A stretch of 64,000 nt of DNA, taken from NCBI GenBank assembly GCA_965203635.1, contig OZ241903.1, positions 2,170,001 to 2,234,000 of the forward strand, in the 5' to 3' direction. The translations under genes and the position numbers were made by a program. This document shows positions 24,926 to 33,486 of the stretch, in pieces (the first letter of the stretch is position 1; each line of letters starts with the position of its first letter). The notes under the pieces are model-generated. The model searched no databases and was not told where the DNA came from. It was given only the letters and a program-made list of their open reading frames with translations. The DNA comes from Aldehydirespirator sp965203635. GTDB taxonomy: Bacteria > Actinomycetota > Acidimicrobiia > Acidimicrobiales > Aldehydirespiratoraceae.

Positions 24926-25470
24926 TACTCTGTTTGAACGGGCGCGCTGATGCGGCCGACCTCAGTGTTCCATCGCCCGATTACCGATTCGGATTGAAAA
25001 AAGTCGGTAATGGCCGTCTTGCCGTCGGCAATGTCATCAACTTGAGGCTGAACTTCACGGAGGTCTATCTCAGCTCTGATGATGCTGAACTCTACTTCAT
25101 CGTGACCCACGGACCGGATAACCAGGGGATAGATCACGTCAGCTACTGTGTCGTCACAATCGACATTCTGGACACAATCCAAGGCAGCCAACCGGAGTGC
25201 CTTCCAGTCCCGCACGTTGACGTTCGGAATCAAGTAATGGCCTTCTTCGACAGGCTGACCATCAACGGCCTCCAACACCAGCGCATATTCGTGGGTTCGC
25301 CAGTCAGGAATGTTCGAGAAGAGTTTCCACTTGAAGAAGGGAAAGACTTCGGAGTGGTCCTGTTCGACTACAGCGTTGAGAGGGATCATCACAATATAGA
25401 GCACCAAGAAGAATGGAATAAGATACTTGGTCAGGCGGAATCGTCTCCTCGCCGGCGCTGCCTTCCTCAC
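24925..25470 (-). CDS. single-pass membrane protein paired with the HTTM protein
   Basis: The product has 181 residues. The GTG at 25470 overlaps the stop of the large glycosyltransferase (GTGA), and its TAG overlaps the start of the HTTM gene. A basic N-terminus and one membrane helix (YLIPFFLVLYIVMIPLNAVV) are followed by EVFPFFKWKLFSNIPDWRTH and an outward-facing soluble domain with a Cys pair (LDCVQNVDCDD). Small proteins of this pattern are often adjacent to HTTM proteins. It shares the AT-richer composition and is probably a partner subunit. Confidence 0.7.
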   Translation of the reverse strand: MRKAAPARRRFRLTKYLIPFFLVLYIVMIPLNAVVEQDHSEVFPFFKWKLFSNIPDWRTHEYALVLEAVDGQPVEEGHYLIPNVNVRDWKALRLAALDCVQNVDCDDTVADVIYPLVIRSVGHDEVEFSIIRAEIDLREVQPQVDDIADGKTAITDFFQSESVIGRWNTEVGRISAPVQTE

Positions 25471-28400
25471 GAGACTTGGCCCTCCGCTTCGAGCGCGCTC
25501 ATCGATGAAGCCACCCCTGGCTCGGCGATCCCGGCGAAGGTGAAGTCGCAGCCGTCCCTCACGTCGCTGGCACGGCCGAGGAAGTGGCTGTCGTCCACGG
25601 TCCAGGTGTGCTCGTCGCCGTGGCGGACCCGCAGGTATCCGGCTCCGTGGGTCCAGTAGATCCGTCCTCCCAGGGCGGCAACGTCCTGGGCGAGCGCGAT
25701 GTCGACCCGCCGTGGCACCCGGCGCCAGCCTCCTGCCTGCTCGAAGTCGTGGCGGGAGATCATCAGCACCCCGCCGGAGACGCCGATGAAGGGGATGTAC
25801 TGCTCTGAGAACTTCTGCCGCTGGCGGTCCCGGACGGTCTGGTCGATCTGCTCGAGGTACACGTATTCGGCCGACTTTCCCACCAACTCGGCCTGGGAGT
25901 ACTCGTGGGCGAGCACGAGGTCCCACACGTGCTCCGCGCCGTAGTAGTCATCGTCGTCCATCTTGGTGATCAGCGATCCGGAAGCCGCCGCCGCCGTCGC
26001 GTTGAGCACCGACCCCAGGGGCAGGGCGCCGTCCACCCGCACGATACTCAGAGCGGGCGTGAAGGACTCGGCCAGGGCCGCGATCTCCGAGTCGGCGCCC
26101 CACCCGTCGCCGTGCAGGCCCAGCACCAGCTCGAGCCGCGGGTAGGTCTGGGCGCCCACGGTGGCGAGCAGGTCCTCGAGCTTGTCCGGCCGGCGGGTCG
26201 GGGCCAGAACCGACACCTCGGGAACGGGCACCTCGATGCCGGAGGCGGCCAGGAGCTGGCGGGCCCGTCCCCGCAGCGAGTGGTCGCGCAAGGCGCAGCG
26301 GCGCATGGCGATGCTGATCTGCTCGCGCTCGTGCTCGCCGGCGCCCACGACCGCGTCGCTCGCCATCAGGTCGTGCAGGCCGGCACCGAGGCGCTCGGCC
26401 AGCGCGGGATCGGGCTCCTCTATGTGGACAAGCACTCCGGCCCCGGCCAGGGCGGCCAGGGCGGCGGCTCTGTGGGTGGGGCTTCGATGGAAGCTGGCCC
26501 GGTCGTCGATGTGGTGCAGCGAGCGCAACTCGGCCAGGAGCTCCCCCCCGATCTGCAGGCTCAGCACCGCGCTCGCCGACAGCGACATCAGGGACTTCAG
26601 CGGCACCGAGTCCGGTTGGCATTGGGCCGACCAACCCGAAGGGTTGACCGCTTCGGGGTTGAACGCCTGGACGCTGAGCCGGGGAGGCAGCTCCGACAGC
26701 ACGGCCACCGCCGGTTTGAGGACGTCGCCGGATTCGCCGGTGGCGGCGCCTGTGCGCGGGGAATCCACCACCAGGAGGTCCACATGGTCGTCCCCGAGGC
26801 GCGACGCCACCCGGGTGGAGGCCGCGAAGACGGCCGAAGCGTCGCGCCCGGCGGCGGCGATCTCGGCTCCCAGGGGATACCGGGCCAGCCGTTGCACGTA
26901 CCGCTCGCTCTTGGCCTGGAGGCCCAGCCAGATCTTCAGCCGCTTGCGGGCCTGCCTCCGCTGGACCCGCTGTGCCCTGACCACTGCCCGCCCCAGCTTG
27001 CGCGTACGGAACCACGCCCGCCTTGACGCCCACCACCCCCACTTTGACGCCAACCACCCCCGCCTCGACGCCAACCACACCCGCCTCAACGCCCAGCCCG
27101 CGTTCCTGAGCCGCCACCCCACGGCCCGGGCGACCGTGACGATGAACCGCCCGAGGTCTCGGGGGCTGCGGATGCTCCGCACCATTCCGAACAGGGTGGG
27201 AACGTGGCGCCGGACCCTGGCCGATGCTCTCAGCAGGAGCTTGACCGGCCCCTGGAGCCGGGCCGCCAACCAGCTCTGGGGTTTGGGCTCGTGGGTGACC
27301 TGCAGGCTGTCGACGTCGAGCTCGACGATGGTGCCGACATCGGAGACTGCGCATCCGCAGCGCCGGGCGCGCTGCAGCGCCCAGGTACGGGCTATCGACA
27401 CTCGATGGCCCGAGGCGAGGTCCGACGCGCCGGCTGTGGCCGTCCCGAGCTGGTTGTGCAGCCGGTAGAGCATGCGATCCCTGACGCCTGCGCCGGCGGG
27501 GACCCGCACATGGAAGGCGGCCGCGGGCCAGGCCTCCAGCGCACCGCCTGAAGCTCCCACCCGCACTCGGGGGTCGGGGTCGAGCAGCCGTCGCAGCCGG
27601 TCGAACGGTTCCGCCGGTCGCTCCTCGACCCACACCACGAGGTCGTGAACGCTGCTTGCCAGCACCTTCTCGACCGTCGCCAGGACCTCTTCGGTGTCGA
27701 CGTGACCGGGCTCCACGGTCACCACGAACTGCGGAACCGAATAGGACCGTCCGGGCGGCGAACTCCGCAGCCGGCGGTCCGGTATGAGGTGGGAGAGCTT
27801 GTCCTTCTGCTGTTGGAGACTCACTTCCTCTGTCTCGTTGAGGACGGCGCCCTCGCCCTGATGCCAGCACAGAGCGCTTCGCTCCGGCACCAGCACCGCT
27901 CCCAGGGCGTAGGCCCGCCAACCGAACTCGATGTCCTCCGAGCCCCATTGGGTGAACGATTCGTCGAACCCTCCCGCCGCCCAGAAGAAGTCGGCCGACA
28001 CCGCGAAGTTCCCCCCGGTCACCACCCGGAAGACGTCGTCGGCGTCCGAGGCCAGGTCGTCGGTCAGCGACATGCGACGTTCGATCCACTCGGGGCGTTG
28101 GACGGGCCGCCCCTCGAAGAGGTCGGCGAGCGAGCCGGGCCGCTCGCGGACGGCGGCCGAGTCGATGTCGGCGACGTCCACGTGGCAGCGGAAGCCCAGC
28201 GACAGCAGGTCGCCGGCGGCGTGGTGCCATCGGGCATGGGAGGCGAGCCAATCGGTCTCGGGCACCATGTCGCAATCGAGGAACGCCAGGATGCGGCCGC
28301 GGGCGGCGCGGGCTCCGTTGTTGCGGGCCCGGGCCAGCCCGAAGCCCAGGTCCGGCTGGTGGATCACGCTGACTTGCAGGGGCGACGGCCCGGCCAGCTC

Positions 28401-28625
28401 CAGCGGGGGATCGGAGCCGTCGTCCACCACGACTACTTCGAACAGCTCGCGGGGGTAGGACTGGCCCTCGAGACCGGCCAGGGTCAGGGCGAGCGCCTCG
28501 GGTGCCTCGTAGTAGGGGACCACCACAGTGACGGGAATCTCAGGCTCGAAGATCTCGACCGGTGCCACGGCCAACGACCGCCAGTCGTTGTCCCGAACTC
28601 CGGCCGGAGGAGGCGTGCTGCTCAT
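25467..28625 (-). CDS. two-domain GT2 glycosyltransferase with basic heptad repeats
   Basis: The product has 1052 residues. N-terminal GT-A domain (about 25-290): VTVVVPYYEAPEALALTL, VVVDDGSDPPL, the metal motif LDCDMVPETDW and GGFDESFTQWGSEDIEFGWR. The middle (about 470-570) contains a tryptophan- and arginine-rich repeat of seven residues (SRRGWLA, SKWGWWA, SRRAWF). The second GT2 domain (about 790-1045) has VSVLAPTRRPDKLEDLL and KMDDDDYYGAEHVWDLVLAH. The C-terminal domain is clearly paralogous to the 604-residue protein two genes upstream. It probably adds sugars to a surface glycan on the cytosolic membrane face. Confidence 0.85.
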   Translation of the reverse strand: MSSTPPPAGVRDNDWRSLAVAPVEIFEPEIPVTVVVPYYEAPEALALTLAGLEGQSYPRELFEVVVVDDGSDPPLELAGPSPLQVSVIHQPDLGFGLARARNNGARAARGRILAFLDCDMVPETDWLASHARWHHAAGDLLSLGFRCHVDVADIDSAAVRERPGSLADLFEGRPVQRPEWIERRMSLTDDLASDADDVFRVVTGGNFAVSADFFWAAGGFDESFTQWGSEDIEFGWRAYALGAVLVPERSALCWHQGEGAVLNETEEVSLQQQKDKLSHLIPDRRLRSSPPGRSYSVPQFVVTVEPGHVDTEEVLATVEKVLASSVHDLVVWVEERPAEPFDRLRRLLDPDPRVRVGASGGALEAWPAAAFHVRVPAGAGVRDRMLYRLHNQLGTATAGASDLASGHRVSIARTWALQRARRCGCAVSDVGTIVELDVDSLQVTHEPKPQSWLAARLQGPVKLLLRASARVRRHVPTLFGMVRSIRSPRDLGRFIVTVARAVGWRLRNAGWALRRVWLASRRGWLASKWGWWASRRAWFRTRKLGRAVVRAQRVQRRQARKRLKIWLGLQAKSERYVQRLARYPLGAEIAAAGRDASAVFAASTRVASRLGDDHVDLLVVDSPRTGAATGESGDVLKPAVAVLSELPPRLSVQAFNPEAVNPSGWSAQCQPDSVPLKSLMSLSASAVLSLQIGGELLAELRSLHHIDDRASFHRSPTHRAAALAALAGAGVLVHIEEPDPALAERLGAGLHDLMASDAVVGAGEHEREQISIAMRRCALRDHSLRGRARQLLAASGIEVPVPEVSVLAPTRRPDKLEDLLATVGAQTYPRLELVLGLHGDGWGADSEIAALAESFTPALSIVRVDGALPLGSVLNATAAAASGSLITKMDDDDYYGAEHVWDLVLAHEYSQAELVGKSAEYVYLEQIDQTVRDRQRQKFSEQYIPFIGVSGGVLMISRHDFEQAGGWRRVPRRVDIALAQDVAALGGRIYWTHGAGYLRVRHGDEHTWTVDDSHFLGRASDVRDGCDFTFAGIAEPGVASSMSALEAEGQVS
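27013..27102 (-). repeat. 21-bp tandem repeats coding for basic heptads
   Basis: About four imperfect units with the core GACGCCAACCACCCCCGCCT on the plus strand encode the W/R-rich heptads in the middle of the 1052-residue glycosyltransferase. Confidence 0.7.
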
Positions 28626-28632
28626 CCGACCA

Positions 28633-30003
28633 TCATCGCGCCGTCGAGCACCCTGTAGGCGCCGCGCTCACGGGCCGCTCGGCCACAGCCTCGCCCGTAC
28701 GGGCCGGATTGGCGTCCCCACCCGCTCGGCCTCTGAGGGAGGCGGCCATCAGCAGCACCCAGCTGTAGGAGAACCAAAGCACGAAGCTCTCTGTGACGTT
28801 CTCCACGAGCAGGAAGGCTACGAGAGCGGCCCACATCCAGGTGTCGGCGCCCGGGCGCCGCCACACGGCCAGCCCGGCATTGCGCGCCGCCAGCACCACG
28901 ATGGCCACGAATGGCACCACACCCAGCAGGCCCAGGCCGAGGCCCACCTCGACCAGGCTGTTGTGGGCGCTGCCTCGCCGCAGCAGCACGTGCTGGGTCA
29001 GATCCTCGATGTCCCAGAAGGTGAAGAATCCGTAGCCGCCCAAGGGCCTTTCGGAGATCCGGTCCCACACCAGGCCCCAGATGGTGCGGCGCTGGCTCAG
29101 CGTGGGGTCGTCCCAGACCGCGACCAGGACCCCGACCGCGCCCGCCAAACCGGCACCGGTCGCCGCGAGGCAGGCCCATGCGGCCCGGCGCCGATCCCAG
29201 CGTCCCCTCAGCCACCAATAGGCCAGCGGAAGGACGGACACGGCAACTGCGGCCACCAGCGCCACCCAAGCGGTCCGACTGCCCGCGCCGACCAGGGCTG
29301 CCATCGAGCTGGCTATCCCGAACGCGGCTGCGACCCGCCGGATACGGCTGCCGCCGATGACGAAGCGCACACCGGCCAGAACACCGATGGCGGCAAGGGG
29401 AGCCAGCGAGTTGCGGTTGGTGTACACGCCCTTCCAGTAGTCGTTCGGTCCGAGGCCGAGGTCGGGCCGGAGCGCGATGAGCAGGAGGCTGGCGGCGACC
29501 GCGGCGGCGGACATCAGGCCGATCGTCGCCGCGGTGTCGCCGGCGTTGAGCCGCGATATCGCCCACGCCAGCAGAGCCATGCCGACGTAGATGGATGAAC
29601 GCCATCCAGTGGCGGCCGCATCCACGCTCCACAGCGTGGATGCGAGGGCGGCCAGCGCGAACCAGGCGACCGCTGCCGCGGCGATCCGCTCGGAGACGTC
29701 GAGGGGGCGGCTCCGCCGGCCCATCACCTCCCAGAAGGCCAGTGCGACTCCGCAGCCGGCCGCGGCGACGAGGAACGGCCACACCGCCGCGTCCTCCCAG
29801 CGGCCGGTGCGGTCCAGCACGCTCTTGGAGAACAGCAGCACCGGTCCGTTGGTGAACACGAGCAGAGCTCCGGCGGCGACCGACGCGACCCCCCAGTGAG
29901 GTGAGGCGGCGCGCCCGACGGCTTCAGACGGTGATTCCCGGCGTGCCGGGGTGGCGCTCCCGGCGGGGTCAGACGACGCCGGCGAAGCGGAGGTCGCAGC
30001 CAT
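28633..30003 (-). CDS. O-antigen ligase-like membrane protein
   Basis: The product has 456 residues with ATG at 30003 and GAGGT upstream, overlapping the preceding glycosyltransferase gene by 35 nt. It is a multi-pass protein with the Wzy/WaaL architecture: ten or more hydrophobic helices and a large periplasmic-type loop before the C-terminus (WGLVWDRISERPLGGYGFFT, HVLLRRGSAHNSLVEVGLGLGLLG; the AHNSLVEVGLGLG motif is diagnostic). It would polymerise or ligate lipid-linked glycan outside the membrane. The last about 25 residues derive from a dispersed repeat. Confidence 0.85.
   Translation of the reverse strand: MAATSASPASSDPAGSATPARRESPSEAVGRAASPHWGVASVAAGALLVFTNGPVLLFSKSVLDRTGRWEDAAVWPFLVAAAGCGVALAFWEVMGRRSRPLDVSERIAAAAVAWFALAALASTLWSVDAAATGWRSSIYVGMALLAWAISRLNAGDTAATIGLMSAAAVAASLLLIALRPDLGLGPNDYWKGVYTNRNSLAPLAAIGVLAGVRFVIGGSRIRRVAAAFGIASSMAALVGAGSRTAWVALVAAVAVSVLPLAYWWLRGRWDRRRAAWACLAATGAGLAGAVGVLVAVWDDPTLSQRRTIWGLVWDRISERPLGGYGFFTFWDIEDLTQHVLLRRGSAHNSLVEVGLGLGLLGVVPFVAIVVLAARNAGLAVWRRPGADTWMWAALVAFLLVENVTESFVLWFSYSWVLLMAASLRGRAGGDANPARTGEAVAERPVSAAPTGCSTAR
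28655..28735 (-). repeat. dispersed repeat family, copy 5 (long form)
   Basis: Within the 3' end of the O-antigen ligase gene. Compared with the short form, it carries an extra segment with the palindrome GGCCCGTACGGGC between the GAGGCCGAGC end and the GAGGCTGTGGCC core. It encodes the C-terminal residues GEAVAERPVSAA of the ligase. Confidence 0.75.
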
Positions 30004-31783
30004 CGCTGACCTCGACGGCCTGCTCCAAGAAATACTCATCGTCGACCTCCCAGGTGTGCCCGCGAGCATGCCGCACCAGCAGGTAGCCGCGTCCGTGTGT
30101 GCGATAGAGGCTGCCGCCGCTGGCAACGACGTCTTCCATGAGAGCTTTGTCAACGGCGGAGGGCACCGGCTTCCATCCCATCAACGCGTCGAGGTCGCTA
30201 CGGGCGATGAGCATCGCGCCACCGGCCAGCGTCAGAGCCGCTCCGAAGCGCTCGGCGCCCCCGCGGAACCTGCGCAGGGTGCGGTCCGCTCTCTCCAGGT
30301 ACACGTACTCGGCCGCCTTGCCGACAAGTGAGGCCCTGGAGTACTCGTGGGCCAGCACCAAGTCCCAGACATGCTCTGGTCCGTAGAAGTCGTCGTCGTC
30401 GAACTTGGTGACCAACTCTCCTCGGCTGTGCCCCAGCGCCTCATTGAGCACCTCGCCCAGCACGAGTCCCGCTGGCACGGCCAGCACGCGGGCGTCCATG
30501 CTGCTGCCGGCGGCCAGTGCCTCGAGCCGAGCGTGGTCGAATCCGTGTCCGTGCGCGGCCAGCACCAGCTCGACGCGCGGGTAGGTCTGGGCCGCCACCG
30601 AAGCGATCGCCGCAGCCACCCGATCCGGTCGTCGGGTGGCCAGCAGCACCGACACCAGTGGCAGGGACCCCATGTTCGCAGACGCTGCTTCGCACACCTG
30701 ACGGGCCCGCGCCCGCAGCGAGTGCGTGCGCAGCGCCTCACGTCGCATCTCTACGCTCAAGGCCTCGCGCGTGGCCTCCGAGGCTGTCTCGATGCGAGGA
30801 TCGGTGAGCAGGGCGAAGAGCTTCTCGCCCAAGAGTCCGGCTACCTCGACGCCGCCGTCACAGAGGCGAACGACAGCGCCACCGGCCGCCAGCGCCGCCA
30901 CAGCACCCGCTCTGACCTGCGCGTCGGCGTGATATGCGGCCACATCGGCGACGTGGTGGTAACGGCGCGCTCTGGCCAGATCGGCGGCGTTCACCCTCCT
31001 GGAGGCCGTCTGCCCGGTCGGCAGCCGCCTCTTGGGGCCGAGAGCGGCTGCCCGCTTAGAGACCACGGGCCAGTCGGCGGGGTTGACCTGCTCGGCGTCG
31101 AAGGCGGGCGTGGCCGCGGTTGGTGCCATAGCGCCCAGCGAGATGACGGTGGCACCGGCCTTGGGAGTCCAGGTCCTCGGAAGGGGCTCGTCATCGCACA
31201 GCACGATCTGGGCCGGGGCCGAGGGCTCAGTGTGGAGCCCCCTCCAGGCGGCGAACACAGCTGCCGACCGCGGACCGCACGCGGCGATGGACGGACCGAG
31301 CCGGTAGGTGGCCGGGTGGATCCTCGTCGAACCAGGCCGCCCCTTGACGCCCCTGCGGATCGCGGGGGCAATCCGGCGGGCCGCTCTGCGCAACCGCAAC
31401 GCGGCCCGGCGCGCCAGCCACGCGGCTCTCCGTGCCCGCCACCCGAGCCGTCTCGCGGCCCTGCGTGCCCGCCGCGCCAGCCGTCTCGCGGCCCTGCGTG
31501 CCCGCCACCCGAGCCGTCTCGCGGCCCTGCGTGCCGGCCACGCGGCCCTGCGCGCCCGCCGCGCCAGCCGTCTCGCGGCCTTGCGTGCCGGCGACGCGAG
31601 CCGTCTCAGACGCCAACCCGCGGCCCGGACGATCCAGGCCCCGACGGTGCGCGCCAGCCGTGCGGCGTCGCCCGGGCTGCGCACGGAGCGGGCTTCGCCA
31701 GCGGTGTGGGCGGCGATGCGTCCCAACTTCCGCAGCCTCGGCAGCCGCCCCTCATTCGCAGCGCCCTCAGCCTCGAACCTCAC
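29969..31783 (-). CDS. GT2-type glycosyltransferase with Arg/Ala-rich 11-residue repeats
   Basis: The product has 604 residues. The N-terminal about 135 residues are extremely basic and helical, built from an 11-residue repeat (RRLGWRARRAA). The C-terminal part (about 345-600) is a GT-A domain: LPLVSVLLATRRPDRVAAA, VAAQTYPRVELVL, KFDDDDFYGPEHVWDLVLAH, YRTHGRGYLLVRHARGHTW. It aligns almost throughout with the C-terminus of the 1052-residue enzyme but lacks that enzyme's N-terminal GT domain, so it is a paralogue by duplication or truncation. The repeat may form a long amphipathic or polyanion-binding helix. First gene of the five-gene operon; acceptor unknown. Confidence 0.8.
   Translation of the reverse strand: MRFEAEGAANEGRLPRLRKLGRIAAHTAGEARSVRSPGDAARLARTVGAWIVRAAGWRLRRLASPARKAARRLARRARRAAWPARRAARRLGWRARRAARRLARRARRAARRLGWRARRAAWLARRAALRLRRAARRIAPAIRRGVKGRPGSTRIHPATYRLGPSIAACGPRSAAVFAAWRGLHTEPSAPAQIVLCDDEPLPRTWTPKAGATVISLGAMAPTAATPAFDAEQVNPADWPVVSKRAAALGPKRRLPTGQTASRRVNAADLARARRYHHVADVAAYHADAQVRAGAVAALAAGGAVVRLCDGGVEVAGLLGEKLFALLTDPRIETASEATREALSVEMRREALRTHSLRARARQVCEAASANMGSLPLVSVLLATRRPDRVAAAIASVAAQTYPRVELVLAAHGHGFDHARLEALAAGSSMDARVLAVPAGLVLGEVLNEALGHSRGELVTKFDDDDFYGPEHVWDLVLAHEYSRASLVGKAAEYVYLERADRTLRRFRGGAERFGAALTLAGGAMLIARSDLDALMGWKPVPSAVDKALMEDVVASGGSLYRTHGRGYLLVRHARGHTWEVDDEYFLEQAVEVSDGCDLRFAGVV
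31431..31608 (-). repeat. 33-bp coding minisatellite
   Basis: About six units of CGTGCCCGCCACCCGAGCCG plus TCTCGCGGCCCTG (plus strand), one shortened to 21 bp. Each encodes 11 Arg/Ala/Leu-rich residues. Near-identical units in the middle indicate recent expansion. Confidence 0.85.
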
Positions 31784-31854
31784 GCCTCAGACCTGCGGGG
31801 CGTCGAGCCGCTTGTGCGAGAGGTGTCGCCCTGCGAGGTGCCGGCGTCGAGCCA

Positions 31855-31884
31855 CGGTTGCATTGTTCACGGTTGCATTGTTGA
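31855..31884. promoter_or_regulatory. 15-bp tandem direct repeat in the divergent promoter region
   Basis: CGGTTGCATTGTTCA is followed directly by CGGTTGCATTGTTGA. It lies between the starts of the 604-residue glycosyltransferase and the ABC permease, overlapping a possible -35 (TTGTTG, 31878-31883). Candidate operator. Confidence 0.45.
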
Positions 31885-31899
31885 CGCGACGAACGATCC

Positions 31900-31905
31900 T
31901 AGGAT
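31900..31905 (+). promoter_or_regulatory. -10 box TAGGAT, leaderless start
   Basis: It ends 7 nt before the GTG of the permease; a TTGTTG hexamer lies 16 nt upstream. Confidence 0.5.
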
Positions 31906-31912
31906 CGTAGTC

Positions 31913-32740
31913 GTGAGCGACCCCGACCAGCAGTTGGTCGACCTTACGCAGCCCTCCCCGCTCGCGGCCTATCTCCGGGAGGTCTGGCGGAGACGGGACT
32001 TCGCCATCCTGGTCCCCGTCCAGGACCTGCGGGCCCAGAACATGGGATCTGCGCTGGGCCAGCTCTGGCACCTGGCGAACCCAGCGTTGATGGTCGCGGT
32101 CTACTTCCTGATTTTCGGGCTGGTCATCGACACCAGCCGGGGCGTGGACAACTTCCTGGGCTTCCTGGTCGTCGGGGTGGTGTGGTTCCATCTCACCCAG
32201 CGGGTCGTGCAGGATGCCGCGATGTCCATACCCCGCAATCTGGGACTGATCCGGTCCGTTCAGTTCCCACGGATCCTGCTGCCCGCGGCAGCCGTCATCG
32301 GCCAGACCGCCGCGTTCGTGCCCGCGCTCGTCTTGGCGCTCGCAGCCGTGATCGCCACCGGCGAGCGTCCTTCGCTGCGGTGGCTGGCGCTGATCGGGGT
32401 GCTGGCCGGGCAGTTCGTGTTTAACTTCGGGGCAGCGTTACTGGTGGCCCGAATCGGAGCGTCGGTGCCAGATCTGCGACAGTTGCTGCCGCACGTGTTC
32501 AGGCTGCTGTTCTACGCCTCTGGCGTGATCTTCAGCGTCGATGCGTTCGTCACGAGCGAGTCCTGGCGGCGGGCGTTCGCTCTGAACCCGCTCTACGACG
32601 TGATCACCTGCGTCCGCTGGTGCCTGCTCGGCGAACCGGCCGACTCCTGGGTGGTGGGGGGAATGCTGGCGTGGGCCGCTGCACTGCTGGTGGTCGGATT
32701 CGCGGTCTTCTGGAGGTCCGACCAGCGGATGGGGGCGTGA
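31913..32740 (+). CDS. ABC-2 type polysaccharide exporter permease (Wzm-like)
   Basis: The product has 275 residues with GTG at 31913. After a cytosolic N-terminus (LREVWRRRDFAILVPVQDLR) come six membrane helices, including WHLANPALMVAVYFLIFGLV, FLGFLVVGVVWFHLTQRVV and the late LNPLYDVITCVRWCLLG motif typical of TagG/RfbA permeases. It would export lipid-linked glycan with the following ATPase. Its stop TGA overlaps the ATPase ATG (TGATG). Confidence 0.9.
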   Translation: MSDPDQQLVDLTQPSPLAAYLREVWRRRDFAILVPVQDLRAQNMGSALGQLWHLANPALMVAVYFLIFGLVIDTSRGVDNFLGFLVVGVVWFHLTQRVVQDAAMSIPRNLGLIRSVQFPRILLPAAAVIGQTAAFVPALVLALAAVIATGERPSLRWLALIGVLAGQFVFNFGAALLVARIGASVPDLRQLLPHVFRLLFYASGVIFSVDAFVTSESWRRAFALNPLYDVITCVRWCLLGEPADSWVVGGMLAWAAALLVVGFAVFWRSDQRMGA

Positions 32741-33486
32741 TGGCGGCGGATCGGGCTGTGACGGTGCGGGTGGAGGACGCCCACGTCTACTACCGGGTAT
32801 ACGAGGATCCGGCCGCAGGCATCAAGCATCTGTTCTCGAGCGGTCGGACCGGGCGGCGTCACCAGACGATCCGGGCCGTGCGGGGCGTGAGCCTGGACCT
32901 TCACGAGTCCGAGACGTTGGGACTCATCGGCGCCAACGGGTCGGGCAAGTCGACGCTGCTGGCGGCCATGACCGGGCTGCTGCCGCTGGCGTCAGGCACG
33001 ATTCTCGGTCGGAGCAGGCCGTCACTGCTGGGAGTGTCCGCGGCGCTGCGCTCTGCTCTGTCCGGCAGACGCAACATCCTGATCGGCGGACTCGCCCTGG
33101 GCCTCACCCGGGCCGAAGTGGAGCGACGGATGGACGAGATCATCGACTTCGCTGGACTCCGCAACGCCATAGATCGGCCGCTGCGCACCTACTCGTCGGG
33201 GATGAGGGCCCGGCTGAATTTCGCGATCGCCACCGCCCGGATCCCCGACATCCTGTTGATCGACGAGGCGCTGTCCGTAGGGGACCAGGACTTCCGGGCC
33301 CGCAGCGCTGAGCGCATCGACGAGGTCCGCTCGTCGGCCGGCTCGGTGGTCCTGGTGTCGCACAACATGGCGGAGATCAAGGGGTCCTGCGACCGCGTGG
33401 CATGGCTCGACGCCGGCACTCTTCGGGCGGTCGGCGAGCCGGGCGAGGTCGTGGCCGCCTACCTGGCTTCGACCGCCTCCCGCTGA
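32740..33486 (+). CDS. ABC transporter ATPase for polysaccharide export (Wzt/TagH-like)
   Basis: The product has 248 residues. Walker A is IGANGSGKSTLLAAMTGL, the signature YSSGMRARLNFAIA, Walker B DILLIDEALSVGDQDFR, and the switch His is in VLVSHNM. VRGVSLDLHESETLGLIG is typical of the TagH/Wzt branch. There is no C-terminal carbohydrate-binding domain, so export is probably not coupled to terminal glycan recognition. The 3' end overlaps the convergent glycosyltransferase gene by 28 nt. Confidence 0.93.
   Translation: MAADRAVTVRVEDAHVYYRVYEDPAAGIKHLFSSGRTGRRHQTIRAVRGVSLDLHESETLGLIGANGSGKSTLLAAMTGLLPLASGTILGRSRPSLLGVSAALRSALSGRRNILIGGLALGLTRAEVERRMDEIIDFAGLRNAIDRPLRTYSSGMRARLNFAIATARIPDILLIDEALSVGDQDFRARSAERIDEVRSSAGSVVLVSHNMAEIKGSCDRVAWLDAGTLRAVGEPGEVVAAYLASTASR

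Noticed and set aside
31431..31608. CRISPR-like 33-bp repeats
   Set aside because: Units are directly adjacent without spacers, in frame and inside a coding sequence.
30347..31912. N-terminal extension of the ABC permease into the opposite glycosyltransferase gene
   Set aside because: Antisense to conserved GT sequence; permease homology begins after GTG 31913.
33459..33486. Frameshift or assembly error at the Wzt / GT2 overlap
   Set aside because: Both reading frames are intact with plausible C-termini; a short convergent overlap is common.
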